In this document: piece by piece, positions 1 to 6,155 of the stretch
How positions within the stretch are numbered: position 1 is the first letter of the stretch
Layout of the letters: each line of letters opens with the position of its first letter
Origin: Alphaproteobacteria bacterium
Lineage (GTDB): Bacteria; Pseudomonadota; Alphaproteobacteria; Rhodobacterales; Rhodobacteraceae
Length of the DNA: 7,225 nucleotides
NCBI GenBank assembly: GCA_003696705.1
Contig: RFGD01000252.1
Location: forward strand, 1-7,225
Direction: 5' to 3'
Notes under the pieces: model-generated
What the model was told of the DNA's origin: nothing
The model's input: only the letters and a program-made list of their open reading frames with translations
Databases searched by the model: none
Position numbers and translations under genes: made by a program

Positions 1-395
1 GGACGCTGCGCATCGAAGAACCGCCCGTCCCTTTCCCAGACACGCTCGGCCGGGACCGAGACGCCGAAGGCTTCTTCGGCCAGCTGAAGAAGCTGGGGGG
101 CGGTGTAGATGTTCCCGTAGCGGCACGAATAGATGCCGAAGCCGTATCTCGCCGCCACCTCTGGCGCCATGCCGCGCGGCGCCGGTTCAAGGTTCATGAC
201 GTTGAAACCGCGTGCGGAAAGGTGCCGGCTTATGTGCTGGGCAAAGCAGCTTCCCGCCGTCGCGATGCGATCCTTGCGCCGGATCCGGAATTTCCGCCGA
301 TAGATGTCGGCCGGGGTCAACGGGTCCTGCGTGGCAACGGCCGTCCGCCAGAAGGCCCGTTCGGGAAGGTCCTGGTAGGGAGACTGCGCGGCCAT
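1..395 (-). CDS. GSCFA-family protein, partial (C-terminal part beyond the left edge)
   Basis: The first 131 residues are visible; the gene continues past base 1. The family signature A-G-S-C-F-A is at residues 47-52, preceded by a basic stretch (residues 33-43) and by a F-W-R-T segment at 15-18, the usual layout at the start of GSCFA proteins (Pfam PF08885). The family is uncharacterised biochemically as far as I know; its motif sits where SGNH/GDSL-type hydrolases carry their nucleophile, so an esterase-like role with Ser49 is possible but inferred. The ATG start is supported by a strong AGGAGG at 401-406 with a 5-nt spacer. No signal peptide is visible. It follows the glycosyltransferase on the same strand by 16 nt and is almost certainly cotranscribed, which suggests a job in making or modifying a glycan. 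Family assignment is firm, function is not. Confidence 0.85.
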   Translation of the reverse strand, partial: MAAQSPYQDLPERAFWRTAVATQDPLTPADIYRRKFRIRRKDRIATAGSCFAQHISRHLSARGFNVMNLEPAPRGMAPEVAARYGFGIYSCRYGNIYTAPQLLQLAEEAFGVSVPAERVWERDGRFFDAQR

Positions 396-399
396 CCTG

Positions 400-406
400 T
401 CCTCCT
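400..406 (-). promoter_or_regulatory. Strong ribosome binding site of the GSCFA gene
   Basis: Read on the minus strand this is AGGAGGA, with 5 nt between AGGAGG and the ATG at 395. It sits inside the 16-nt gap after the glycosyltransferase stop codon, fixing the start of the GSCFA gene and arguing for independent efficient translation within one transcript. Confidence 0.8.
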
Positions 407-411
407 CTTTC

Positions 412-1419
412 TCAGGCCGCCGCCTTGGGCGCGACCTCGAGCGCCTGGCCCCGCGCCACCATTTCTTCCCGGATCTGGAGCCAAACCGGGCGCACCTCGG
501 GATCCCGGCGCTGCATGCGCGCTTTCCAATTATGCCAGCGGACGGCGCGCTGATGCAGCCTTGCAAGTCGCGGATCCGCCTTGAACTCGGCCAGCCAGCG
601 CTCGACAGCCGCATCGTAGCGCGCAATGCTGTCGTCGCGGACGTCGTTCAGATCGAAGCGGTCCCAATAGTCGCGGCCAAGGACGTGGTGCATGTGGTTG
701 GCGCGCCCGCGGGCACGCTTCACAAGAAAGCTGTCGAGCGAGCGAAGCGCATAGTGGTTCACCTGCGCAACCTCGAAGGACGGACGATGGGGCGATCGCT
801 CGCCGCCCGTGATGAAGGGCGTGCCCCCCGGATAGACCATGCGAATGTCCTTGGCGTGTTCGTCGGCAGGAATGGGTGTGTGCAGCCCCATGCGCTTGAA
901 GCGCTCGGGGCCGCGGAACAGCGACTTCACGAACTTGCCGGCCTCCGGCCGCACGTCCGGCGCCGCCTCGGCAAGCCGGAACTGACGCGTGACAAGCCGG
1001 TCGCGATAGAGGGTGACGTTGGCGGGGCCGAAGACCCTCCAGGGGACGGCAATGACATCGGCATCGGGTGACTGCTCGATCAGGGCATCGACGGACCCGT
1101 CGCCGACATGGATGTTCAGAAACTCGTCCACATCGCAGACGAAGATCCAGTCGGCCGAACGGACCACGTCCTTGCGGAAGGCCTGCCGAAGGGCGCTTCG
1201 GTGAATTCCGCCACGGCCGACCCGCGTCTCGTGATGGTGCACGATGCCCATTTGCTCGAGCCGTTTCAGGATGCCGACGGTCGTATCCTCGCAGTCATTC
1301 GTGCACACGACGATTTCGTCGAAGCCAAGGGCCTTCTGATGCGCCACCCATTCCAGGATGAACGGCCCCTCGTTCTTCATTGTGCTGACGACAACACGAT
1401 GCCCAGGCTTTTCGCCCAT
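412..1419 (-). CDS. Glycosyltransferase family 2-like protein
   Basis: A 335-residue protein of the Glyco_tranf_2_4 type (Pfam PF13704), which transfers a sugar from a nucleotide donor to a glycan or other acceptor, probably in the cytoplasm because no signal peptide or membrane segment is seen. The N-terminal strand ends in K-N-E-G-P-F at 15-20 followed by L-E-W and a helix to G-F-D-E (32-35), the typical opening of this family. The metal/donor-binding D-V-D-E-F is at residues 96-100. A basic, His-rich middle part and an Arg/Trp-rich C-terminus follow; the acceptor cannot be told. The start ATG has AGGAGA on the minus strand at 1426-1431, 6 nt upstream. It is the first gene of a minus-strand pair with the GSCFA gene and is transcribed divergently from the glycosyltransferase-methyltransferase fusion, so a shared surface-glycan role is inferred. 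Confidence 0.85.
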   Translation of the reverse strand: MGEKPGHRVVVSTMKNEGPFILEWVAHQKALGFDEIVVCTNDCEDTTVGILKRLEQMGIVHHHETRVGRGGIHRSALRQAFRKDVVRSADWIFVCDVDEFLNIHVGDGSVDALIEQSPDADVIAVPWRVFGPANVTLYRDRLVTRQFRLAEAAPDVRPEAGKFVKSLFRGPERFKRMGLHTPIPADEHAKDIRMVYPGGTPFITGGERSPHRPSFEVAQVNHYALRSLDSFLVKRARGRANHMHHVLGRDYWDRFDLNDVRDDSIARYDAAVERWLAEFKADPRLARLHQRAVRWHNWKARMQRRDPEVRPVWLQIREEMVARGQALEVAPKAAA

Positions 1420-1513
1420 GCTTCTTCTCCTGCCTCATCCGTCGCCGCCTTGTCGCGGCGCCGTGTCATTGTTGTTCGGTGGGCAACGGCTACCCGATCC
1501 GTGACCCAATTTG

Positions 1514-1541
1514 TTGCCCAAAATTGACAAAACTTGGGCAA
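1514..1541. repeat. Perfect 8-bp inverted repeat, candidate operator
   Basis: TTGCCCAA at 1514-1521 and its exact reverse complement TTGGGCAA at 1534-1541 are separated by 12 nt, so the half-sites lie 20 bp apart centre to centre, about two helical turns. Three further symmetric pairs (AAT at 1508-1510 and ATT at 1545-1547) extend the dyad after three mismatches. The axis falls at 1527/1528, inside the TTGACA hexamer. This layout fits a dimeric regulator controlling one or both divergent genes. An RNA hairpin with a 12-nt loop is the alternative reading. Confidence 0.55.
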
Positions 1542-1552
1542 TGGATTCGGTT
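1524..1552 (+). promoter_or_regulatory. Possible plus-strand promoter with consensus -35
   Basis: TTGACA at 1524-1529 matches the sigma-70 -35 consensus exactly and lies about 105 nt before the chosen start of the plus-strand fusion gene. At 17-nt spacing the -10 would be TCGGTT, which is a poor match, so either an activator is needed or the true -10 is elsewhere. The hexamer lies in the loop of the dyad repeat. Confidence 0.3.
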
Positions 1553-1555
1553 GCC

Positions 1556-1584
1556 GTTACATTTTTTCGGAAACTGCGCTACAA
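1556..1584 (-). promoter_or_regulatory. Weak candidate minus-strand promoter
   Basis: On the minus strand TTGTAG (1584-1579) and TGTAAC (1561-1556) are exactly 17 nt apart. They match the sigma-70 boxes at 3 of 6 and 4 of 6 positions. If used, transcription of the glycosyltransferase-GSCFA pair would start near 1549 and run straight through the dyad repeat, giving a leader of about 130 nt. The match is weak and is offered only as a candidate. Confidence 0.2.
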
Positions 1585-1622
1585 AACCAACAACATGACC
1601 GGTGACAATGCCGGCGCGGATC

Positions 1623-1626
1623 GAGG
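1623..1626 (+). promoter_or_regulatory. Ribosome binding site that decides the start of the fusion gene
   Basis: GAGG lies 8 nt before the ATG at 1635. The in-frame upstream alternatives, GTG at 1602 and ATG at 1608, have no Shine-Dalgarno-like sequence in front, and the family-like region begins only just after 1635. Confidence 0.5.
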
Positions 1627-1634
1627 CAGACATC

Positions 1635-3197
1635 ATGGCACTGGCAGAAGTCGCATCCCTCTGGATCGGACCCGAACTGAGCTGGCTTGAACAGCTTTGC
1701 CTGCGTTCATTCGTCGAAGCGGGACATCGCACGACCCTGTTCACCTATGACAAGGTCGAGGGCGTGCCGGAAGGCGTTCACGTCGAACCCGCGTCGAGCA
1801 TCCTGCCGGCAACCGAGTTCATCCGCCACGCCCGCACGGGAAGCCCGGCCTACCATGCCGACCTGTTTCGCCTTCGCATGCTGCGCGATACCCGGCTGAT
1901 CTGGGTCGACACGGACGCCTACTGCCTCAGGCCGTTCAAGGTGCCGCGGCATGGCCACTTTCACGGCTGGCTGTCCGACGACAAGCCGATCGTGAACAAC
2001 GGCGTGCTGAAGCTGCCGAAGAAGTCGAAGACGCTTGCGCGCATGCTGGAATTCACGGCCGACGAATACCCCATCCCGCCTTGGTATTCAGAAGAGCGGC
2101 AAGCCGAGCTGCGCGAGTTGAAGGAACGTGGCGAGGGCGTGCACGTGTCACTGCTGCCCTGGGGGGTCTGGGGGCCGGACGCGCTTACCCATTTCCTGAA
2201 GGAAACCGGAGAGATCCGCTTCTCGTTTCCCGGCCATGTCCTCTATCCCGTCAAGTTCTCGCACAAGCGATCGCTCATCAAGCCGTCGCGGCGCCACGTG
2301 GCCGAAGGCTCGATCAATGACGAGACGCTGTCGATCCACTTCTGGGGCCGGCGCATCAGGGCCGCGGCCTCGGAAACGGGCGGGGTGCCGCCGCGCGGCT
2401 CGTTCCTGCGCGATCTTCTCGACAAGCACGGCATCGACCCGAAGCCGACCGCCCATCTCATGAAACCCACGGGGCCACGAGAGACGCCGGCCAGGATCGA
2501 ACCGGACGAGGTGGACTTCTCGGTCTTCGACACCGAAGACGTGGTCAGGCTTGCCATGCAGCGCAGTTCGGCCGTGCGCGACCCAGAAGCGATCCGGGCA
2601 TGGCTTCGCGGTGACGAGGCGCCCTTGCGGGCCGAGGCCGAGGCGAACCGCGATGCCATCGTTCACGCCGCCTTCGCCGAGATCTCGACCGCATTTGCGC
2701 GCGTCTTTCCGCGGCTCGAGGCCCTGCGCCCCGGCCGCATCGCCGACATCGGCGCGGGCTATGCCTTCCTTGACCTTCTGGCCTTTCGTCATTGGGGCTG
2801 CGATCTGGTCCTGATCGACATCGAGGACACCGAGACGCGGCATTTCGGTTTTGCCGCCGAGGGCGCCGGCTACTCGAGCCTTGCCAAGGCAAAGGCCTTC
2901 CTGGTCGCGAACGGCGTGCCCGAAGGGCGGGTCCACACAATCAATCCCCGCCACCAGGACCTTGCCGAGGCCGGCGTCGTCGATGCCGCGATCAGCCTCA
3001 TTTCCTGCGGCTTCCACTATCCCGCACAGACCTATGACGCCTTCTTCCGCGACCAGGTGCGCCCGGGCGGCGCGGTGGTCCTTGACATCCGCAAGGGCTC
3101 TGGCGGCATCCCCTATCTCAAGGGGATCGGCAAGACCCACGTTCTGGTCAAGGAACCCAAGCACAGTTGCGTCTTCGTCGAAAAGGCGGTGGCCTGA
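1635..3197 (+). CDS. Glycosyltransferase / SAM methyltransferase-like fusion protein
   Basis: A 520-residue cytoplasmic two-domain protein. Residues 1 to about 245 look like a DxD glycosyltransferase of the GT32/capsular-polysaccharide type: A-S-L-W-I-G near the N-terminus, D-T-D at 92-94 for metal and sugar nucleotide, an N-N-G at 121-123 and H-F-W-G at 235-238 closing the domain. After a Pro-rich linker (roughly 255-290) and a helical stretch, residues about 365-515 resemble a class I methyltransferase: motif I D-I-G-A-G at 371-375, the acidic end of strand 2 at D395, and R-P-G-G before a strand leading to K-G-S-G-G at 487-491. It may add a sugar and methylate it or a neighbouring residue; this is inference. 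GTG at 1602 is an alternative start giving 531 residues. Its stop is 2 nt before the next gene, so the two are coupled. Confidence 0.8.
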   Translation: MALAEVASLWIGPELSWLEQLCLRSFVEAGHRTTLFTYDKVEGVPEGVHVEPASSILPATEFIRHARTGSPAYHADLFRLRMLRDTRLIWVDTDAYCLRPFKVPRHGHFHGWLSDDKPIVNNGVLKLPKKSKTLARMLEFTADEYPIPPWYSEERQAELRELKERGEGVHVSLLPWGVWGPDALTHFLKETGEIRFSFPGHVLYPVKFSHKRSLIKPSRRHVAEGSINDETLSIHFWGRRIRAAASETGGVPPRGSFLRDLLDKHGIDPKPTAHLMKPTGPRETPARIEPDEVDFSVFDTEDVVRLAMQRSSAVRDPEAIRAWLRGDEAPLRAEAEANRDAIVHAAFAEISTAFARVFPRLEALRPGRIADIGAGYAFLDLLAFRHWGCDLVLIDIEDTETRHFGFAAEGAGYSSLAKAKAFLVANGVPEGRVHTINPRHQDLAEAGVVDAAISLISCGFHYPAQTYDAFFRDQVRPGGAVVLDIRKGSGGIPYLKGIGKTHVLVKEPKHSCVFVEKAVA

Positions 3198-3199
3198 GG

Positions 3200-4630
3200 A
3201 TGCCGGAGCGTCATCCAGATCTTCCGCGGCCCGGCGTCGCCGGGTGGCGGAGGATCCTCAGAGAGGCCGAAATCGAAACCTGCGACCGGCTTGCCGAGAT
3301 CTCGGGGGCCGATCCCGACCTTGCGGTTGCCGCGCACGAGCGCTTCGGCTGCCGGATCGACCTGGTCGCCCTTGACCGCCACGGAAAGGTGTCGCCCCGG
3401 GCCGGTCAATGGATCGGCGCCTACCGCGAGGCGCTTCTGGCCGCGGGCGTGCCGGCCGACGCCATCCACGAGGTGCGCCGCGAAAGCGGGATCGAGCGTG
3501 CGGCCATCGTCGCCGGCCTCGGTCGCTGGGGCATGCATCAGCGCATCCGGAACCTTGGTCCCTTCCTTGATCGCGCGCTCAGCCCCGGCGGCATCCTGGC
3601 GGTGGACCTGGCAAAGGGGTCGGGCGGCTTTCCGTTTCTTCGCGACTACGGGAACTGCCGAACCGTCGCCACCTGGTCCGCCGGCGGCAAGCCGGTGGCC
3701 CGCGTCGTGATGTCGGTCGAGCCCTCGCGCATCGGCGCGCCGGATGTCGAGTGGGCACGGATCGCAAAGGGCCTTGTCGGTCGCGACGGGTTTCTGAACG
3801 CGAACGCCCATCACTCCTTCACCTTCATCCCCCGCGGCCCTACGCTCTGCGTGACCTTCGACAACCTCGACATCGCGATGAACAAGCGCGAGGACCGGCG
3901 CCCATGGGGCTTTGCCTTCATCGAGCGGCAGGGCTGGTCGATGCTGGGCGTCATGGCCGCGGGCTGGACCTGGTATCGCGACGCTTGGGTGACGGCCGAA
4001 TTCGACCGCCTGCGCGGCGAGGGGTTTTTCGCCGGCTTCGAGCGGGTGATCTTCTATGGCGCCTCGATGGGCGGATACGGGGCGCTGGCGTTTTCGGCGG
4101 CGGCACCGGGCGCGGATGTGGTCGTCTTCTCGCCGCAAACGACGCTCGACAAGGCGATCGTGCCGTGGGAGACGCGCTATCGCGTCGCCTGGGATCATGA
4201 CTATTCGGACCATTACGGCGATGCCGCCAGGACGGTCGCGGCGGCCCGCCGGGTCAGCATCTTCTACGACCCCTATTCACGCCTCGACGCCCGCCACGTC
4301 GACCGGCTTCGGGGGGACAACATCCACCTTTTCCGGGCGCCGTTCCTTGGTCACCGGCTCGGCTCGCTCCTGAGCCAGATGGGCATCCTTCAGCCGCTTG
4401 TCCTTGACGCGATGGGCGGCACCCTGACCGAAGACGCGTTCCGCAAGGCCATCCGCGCCCGCCACGGCTTCCGCCGGTATCGTCGCGAACTGGTGCTGCG
4501 CCTCATCGACACGGGACACCCCGTCCTGGCCGAGCGCCTGTGCCGGAAGTTCCTGACCGAAGGACCCGATCGCTTCTTCAGGGAAACGGCCGAGCGGCTG
4601 GCCGCTCAGCGCGCCCTGGGGGCCGCCTGA
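3200..4630 (+). CDS. Degenerate methyltransferase-like domain fused to alpha/beta-hydrolase domain
   Basis: A 476-residue protein in two parts. Residues about 15-165 resemble the methyltransferase domain encoded just upstream: shared (F/W)-G-C, A-G-V-P or N-G-V-P, (R/S)-P-G-G and K-G-S-G-G-(F/I)-P (139-145 here). The glycine motif I is lost, reading E-I-S-G-A-D at 33-38, so SAM binding is doubtful. Residues about 190-420 look like an alpha/beta-hydrolase: nucleophile elbow G-A-S-M-G-G at 287-292 with Ser289, then F-Y-D-P with Asp357 and F-L-G-H with His385 as the likely triad. Similar proteins occur near polysaccharide and sulfotransferase genes in Rhodobacterales, to my recollection; substrate unknown, perhaps an acyl group on a glycan. 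The ATG follows the upstream stop by 2 nt; a TTG at 3167 in the same frame would overlap it. The 3' end overlaps the convergent hydrolase gene by 25 nt. Confidence 0.75.
   Translation: MPERHPDLPRPGVAGWRRILREAEIETCDRLAEISGADPDLAVAAHERFGCRIDLVALDRHGKVSPRAGQWIGAYREALLAAGVPADAIHEVRRESGIERAAIVAGLGRWGMHQRIRNLGPFLDRALSPGGILAVDLAKGSGGFPFLRDYGNCRTVATWSAGGKPVARVVMSVEPSRIGAPDVEWARIAKGLVGRDGFLNANAHHSFTFIPRGPTLCVTFDNLDIAMNKREDRRPWGFAFIERQGWSMLGVMAAGWTWYRDAWVTAEFDRLRGEGFFAGFERVIFYGASMGGYGALAFSAAAPGADVVVFSPQTTLDKAIVPWETRYRVAWDHDYSDHYGDAARTVAAARRVSIFYDPYSRLDARHVDRLRGDNIHLFRAPFLGHRLGSLLSQMGILQPLVLDAMGGTLTEDAFRKAIRARHGFRRYRRELVLRLIDTGHPVLAERLCRKFLTEGPDRFFRETAERLAAQRALGAA
4592..4607 (-). terminator. Hairpin at the end of the minus-strand operon, possible terminator
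   Basis: GAGCGG at 4592-4597 and CCGCTC at 4602-4607 form a perfect 6-bp GC-rich stem with a 4-nt loop. On the minus strand it begins within the stop codon of the dienelactone-hydrolase-like gene and is followed by GGCCG and then only three T residues, so intrinsic termination would be weak. It lies inside the end of the convergent plus-strand coding sequence. On the plus strand no T-run follows. Confidence 0.3.
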
Positions 4631-5289
4631 TCGCCCCTTTCCGCGCTGAGGTGGCGAAGGAACCAGTCAGTTGCAAGGCGCACCACCTCCTCGAGCGCGC
4701 CGGGCTCTTCGAACAGGTGCGTTGCGCCCGGCACGATCTCGAGCCGTTTCGGGCACCGGAGCCGGGCGAAAGCCGCCTCGTTCAACTCGATGACCCCGAA
4801 ATCGTTCCCGCCGACGATGAGAAGGGTCGGCGCCCGCACCGCCCCGAGCGCCCCGTCGGCCAGATCGGGCCGCCCCCCGCGCGAGACGACGGCGCCCACG
4901 GCCTCAGGCTCGGCCGCGGCGGCGACGAGGGCCGCGGCGGCCCCCGTGCTGGCCCCGAAAAGGCCAAGGGGAAGCGAGCTGACGTCGGGATCGTGACGTG
5001 CCCAGGCGATCGCGTCGGTCACACGCTCTGCCAGAAGCGGGATGTCGAAGACGTTGCGCCTGTCGGCGGCCTCGCGCGGGGTCAGAAGATCGAACAGAAG
5101 CGTCGCAAGCCCCGCCGAACAGAGCGCCTCGGCCACCATGCGGTTGCGGGGGCTCAGACGGCTGCTGCCGCTGCCATGGGCGAAGATCACGAGGCCCCGC
5201 GCGCCCTCGGGCAGGCAGAGATCACCCGGCAGCATGTCGCCGGTGCGGCGGACCTCGACTTCCACGGGCCATTCTTGCGTCTTCTTCAT
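4606..5289 (-). CDS. Dienelactone hydrolase-like alpha/beta-hydrolase
   Basis: A 227-residue single-domain hydrolase, the usual size for the dienelactone hydrolase-like family (compare Pfam PF01738). Visible are the oxyanion-side H-G-S-G-S-S at 38-43 followed by S-P-R-N (46-49), the nucleophile elbow G-A-S-T-G at 112-116 with Ser114, G-G-N-D at 160-163 giving Asp163, and G-A-T-H at 188-191 giving His191. The triad is complete; the elbow Ser (not Cys) suggests a general esterase or hydrolase rather than a true dienelactone hydrolase. No signal peptide. The ATG at 5289 was chosen because the family-like sequence begins about 20 residues after it, though it lacks a clear ribosome site. A TTG at 5337 would overlap the upstream stop as TTGA and add 16 residues. 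Probably the last gene of the minus-strand run. Confidence 0.8.
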   Translation of the reverse strand: MKKTQEWPVEVEVRRTGDMLPGDLCLPEGARGLVIFAHGSGSSRLSPRNRMVAEALCSAGLATLLFDLLTPREAADRRNVFDIPLLAERVTDAIAWARHDPDVSSLPLGLFGASTGAAAALVAAAAEPEAVGAVVSRGGRPDLADGALGAVRAPTLLIVGGNDFGVIELNEAAFARLRCPKRLEIVPGATHLFEEPGALEEVVRLATDWFLRHLSAERGDQAAPRAR

Positions 5290-5333
5290 GGGCCCGAGGA
5301 TAACGCACCGCGCCCGGGCTTCCTTGATGCCGA

Positions 5334-6077
5334 TCAATCCCCTGCCCCGGCGTCGACCATGGCCTTCAGGGCCATCGCATCCTCGACCGCCGCCCCACCA
5401 CGGTCATTGTTGAAATAGGCGAAGACGTCGCGACCCTCGTCCCGCCAGCCCAGGATGCGCCGCGCCCAGGGACGAAGCGCGTCATCCCCATACCGGCCGG
5501 CATAGCGAACGGGCCCCGTCCCGTGAAAGCGCAGATAGACAAGGGGCGCCGTCGCCTGAACGCAGGGCGTCATTCCGGGATAGTCATGAATGCAGAGAGC
5601 GGCGCCGTGGCGTTCGAGAAGCGCAAAGGTCTCTCGGTGGTGCCAGGCGGCGTCCCGAAACTCGACGGCGGCCCGAAGCCCCGGCGGAAGCGCCGACAGG
5701 AAGTCCGAAAGCCGCGCCGGATCCGGCCCCAGCGAGGGCGGCAGCTGGAAGAGGACGGGACCGAGCTTGTCGCCCAGCGGGGACACTGCGGCAAGGAAGT
5801 CCTGCAAGGCCCCTTCCGCGTCCCGCAGGCGTTTGAGGTGGGTGATCTGTCGGCTGGCCTTCACGGCGAAGAGAAAGCCGGCCGGCGTCACCTCGCGCCA
5901 GCGCGCGACCATCGCGCCGGCGGGACGCCGGTAGAAGGTCGCGTTCACCTCGACCGTGTCGAAGCGGCGCGCGTATTCGGCCAGCATGCCGCCCGCCCGC
6001 GTCCCCGGCGGGTAGAACCGGCCGACCCATTCCCGATAGGACCAGCCCGAAGTGCCAATGCGAACCGTCGGCGCCAC
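5334..6077 (-). CDS. DUF72 (YecE-like) family protein
   Basis: A 247-residue protein of the DUF72 family (Pfam PF01904), a TIM-barrel family with no settled biochemical role. Conserved blocks appear in the expected order: G-T-S-G-W at 8-12, V-E-V-N-A-T-F-Y at 42-49, V-K-A-S at 72-75, L-F-Q-L-P-P at 109-114, E-F-R at 139-141, R-F-H-G-T-G at 183-188 and F-N-N-D at 222-225. The length is typical and no key block is missing. The start is GTG, supported by AGAGGGG on the minus strand at 6085-6091 with a 7-nt spacer. It lies 78 nt downstream of the fructokinase gene and 44 nt before the hydrolase ATG, so it may be read from the polyol operon or from its own promoter. No functional link to the neighbours can be seen. 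Confidence 0.92.
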   Translation of the reverse strand: MAPTVRIGTSGWSYREWVGRFYPPGTRAGGMLAEYARRFDTVEVNATFYRRPAGAMVARWREVTPAGFLFAVKASRQITHLKRLRDAEGALQDFLAAVSPLGDKLGPVLFQLPPSLGPDPARLSDFLSALPPGLRAAVEFRDAAWHHRETFALLERHGAALCIHDYPGMTPCVQATAPLVYLRFHGTGPVRYAGRYGDDALRPWARRILGWRDEGRDVFAYFNNDRGGAAVEDAMALKAMVDAGAGD

Positions 6078-6084
6078 GGCAATT

Positions 6085-6091
6085 CCCCTCT
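6085..6091 (-). promoter_or_regulatory. Ribosome binding site supporting the GTG start of the DUF72 gene
   Basis: Minus-strand AGAGGGG lies 7 nt before GTG at 6077. The next residues run directly into the conserved G-T-S-G-W block, so a later start would remove part of the first barrel strand. Confidence 0.6.
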
Positions 6092-6133
6092 GCGCCGATC
6101 CAGCATTGCGGGTATGGCGCGTCGGGTCAATTC

Positions 6134-6147
6134 GGCGATGGATCGCC
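6134..6147. repeat. Short inverted repeat in the fructokinase-DUF72 gap
   Basis: GGCGATGGATCGCC can fold as a 5-bp GC-rich stem with a 4-nt loop. It lies 8 nt past the fructokinase stop on the minus strand. No T-run follows, so it is a weak candidate for attenuation or mRNA 3'-end protection rather than a clear terminator. Confidence 0.3.
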
Positions 6148-6155
6148 GGCGGGGC

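Larger units (their letters stand above)
1420..1634. other. Divergent intergenic regulatory region, AT-rich
   Basis: This 215-nt gap separates the starts of two divergent glycosyltransferase genes and must hold promoters for both. Bases 1501-1600 contain 43 G or C by hand count, far lower than the flanking genes. The AT-rich part carries a perfect dyad repeat (1514-1521 and 1534-1541), a TTGACA hexamer at its centre and a T-run at 1562-1567. No open frame here looks coding. Such AT-rich islands in GC-rich alphaproteobacteria are common targets of regulators and nucleoid proteins, but none can be named from sequence. Confidence 0.7.

Noticed and set aside
532..1071. Plus-strand open frame of 179 codons opposite the family-2-like glycosyltransferase
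   Set aside because: It is a mirror of a supported gene with no ribosome site or recognisable protein pattern.
1490..1744. Minus-strand open frame of 84 codons across the divergent intergenic region
   Set aside because: It overlaps the start of the plus-strand fusion gene, has unusual Ser/Cys-rich composition, and the region is better explained as a promoter.
2148..3164. Long minus-strand open frame (338 codons) opposite the glycosyltransferase-methyltransferase fusion
   Set aside because: It is antisense to a gene with clear motifs and its translation has no recognisable domain; long antisense frames are expected in GC-rich DNA.
3113..4213. Long minus-strand open frame (366 codons) opposite the hydrolase fusion
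   Set aside because: Antisense to a gene with a hydrolase nucleophile elbow; composition is Arg/Ala/Gly/Asp-rich without any family pattern.
4540..5418. Plus-strand open frame of 292 codons across the convergent junction
   Set aside because: It runs opposite the dienelactone-hydrolase-like gene, which has a complete catalytic triad, and shows no motif of its own.
6102..6130. Possible minus-strand promoter (TTGACC with a 17-nt spacer to AATGCT) before the DUF72 gene
   Set aside because: The -10 match is only 3 of 6, no better than chance in this sequence.
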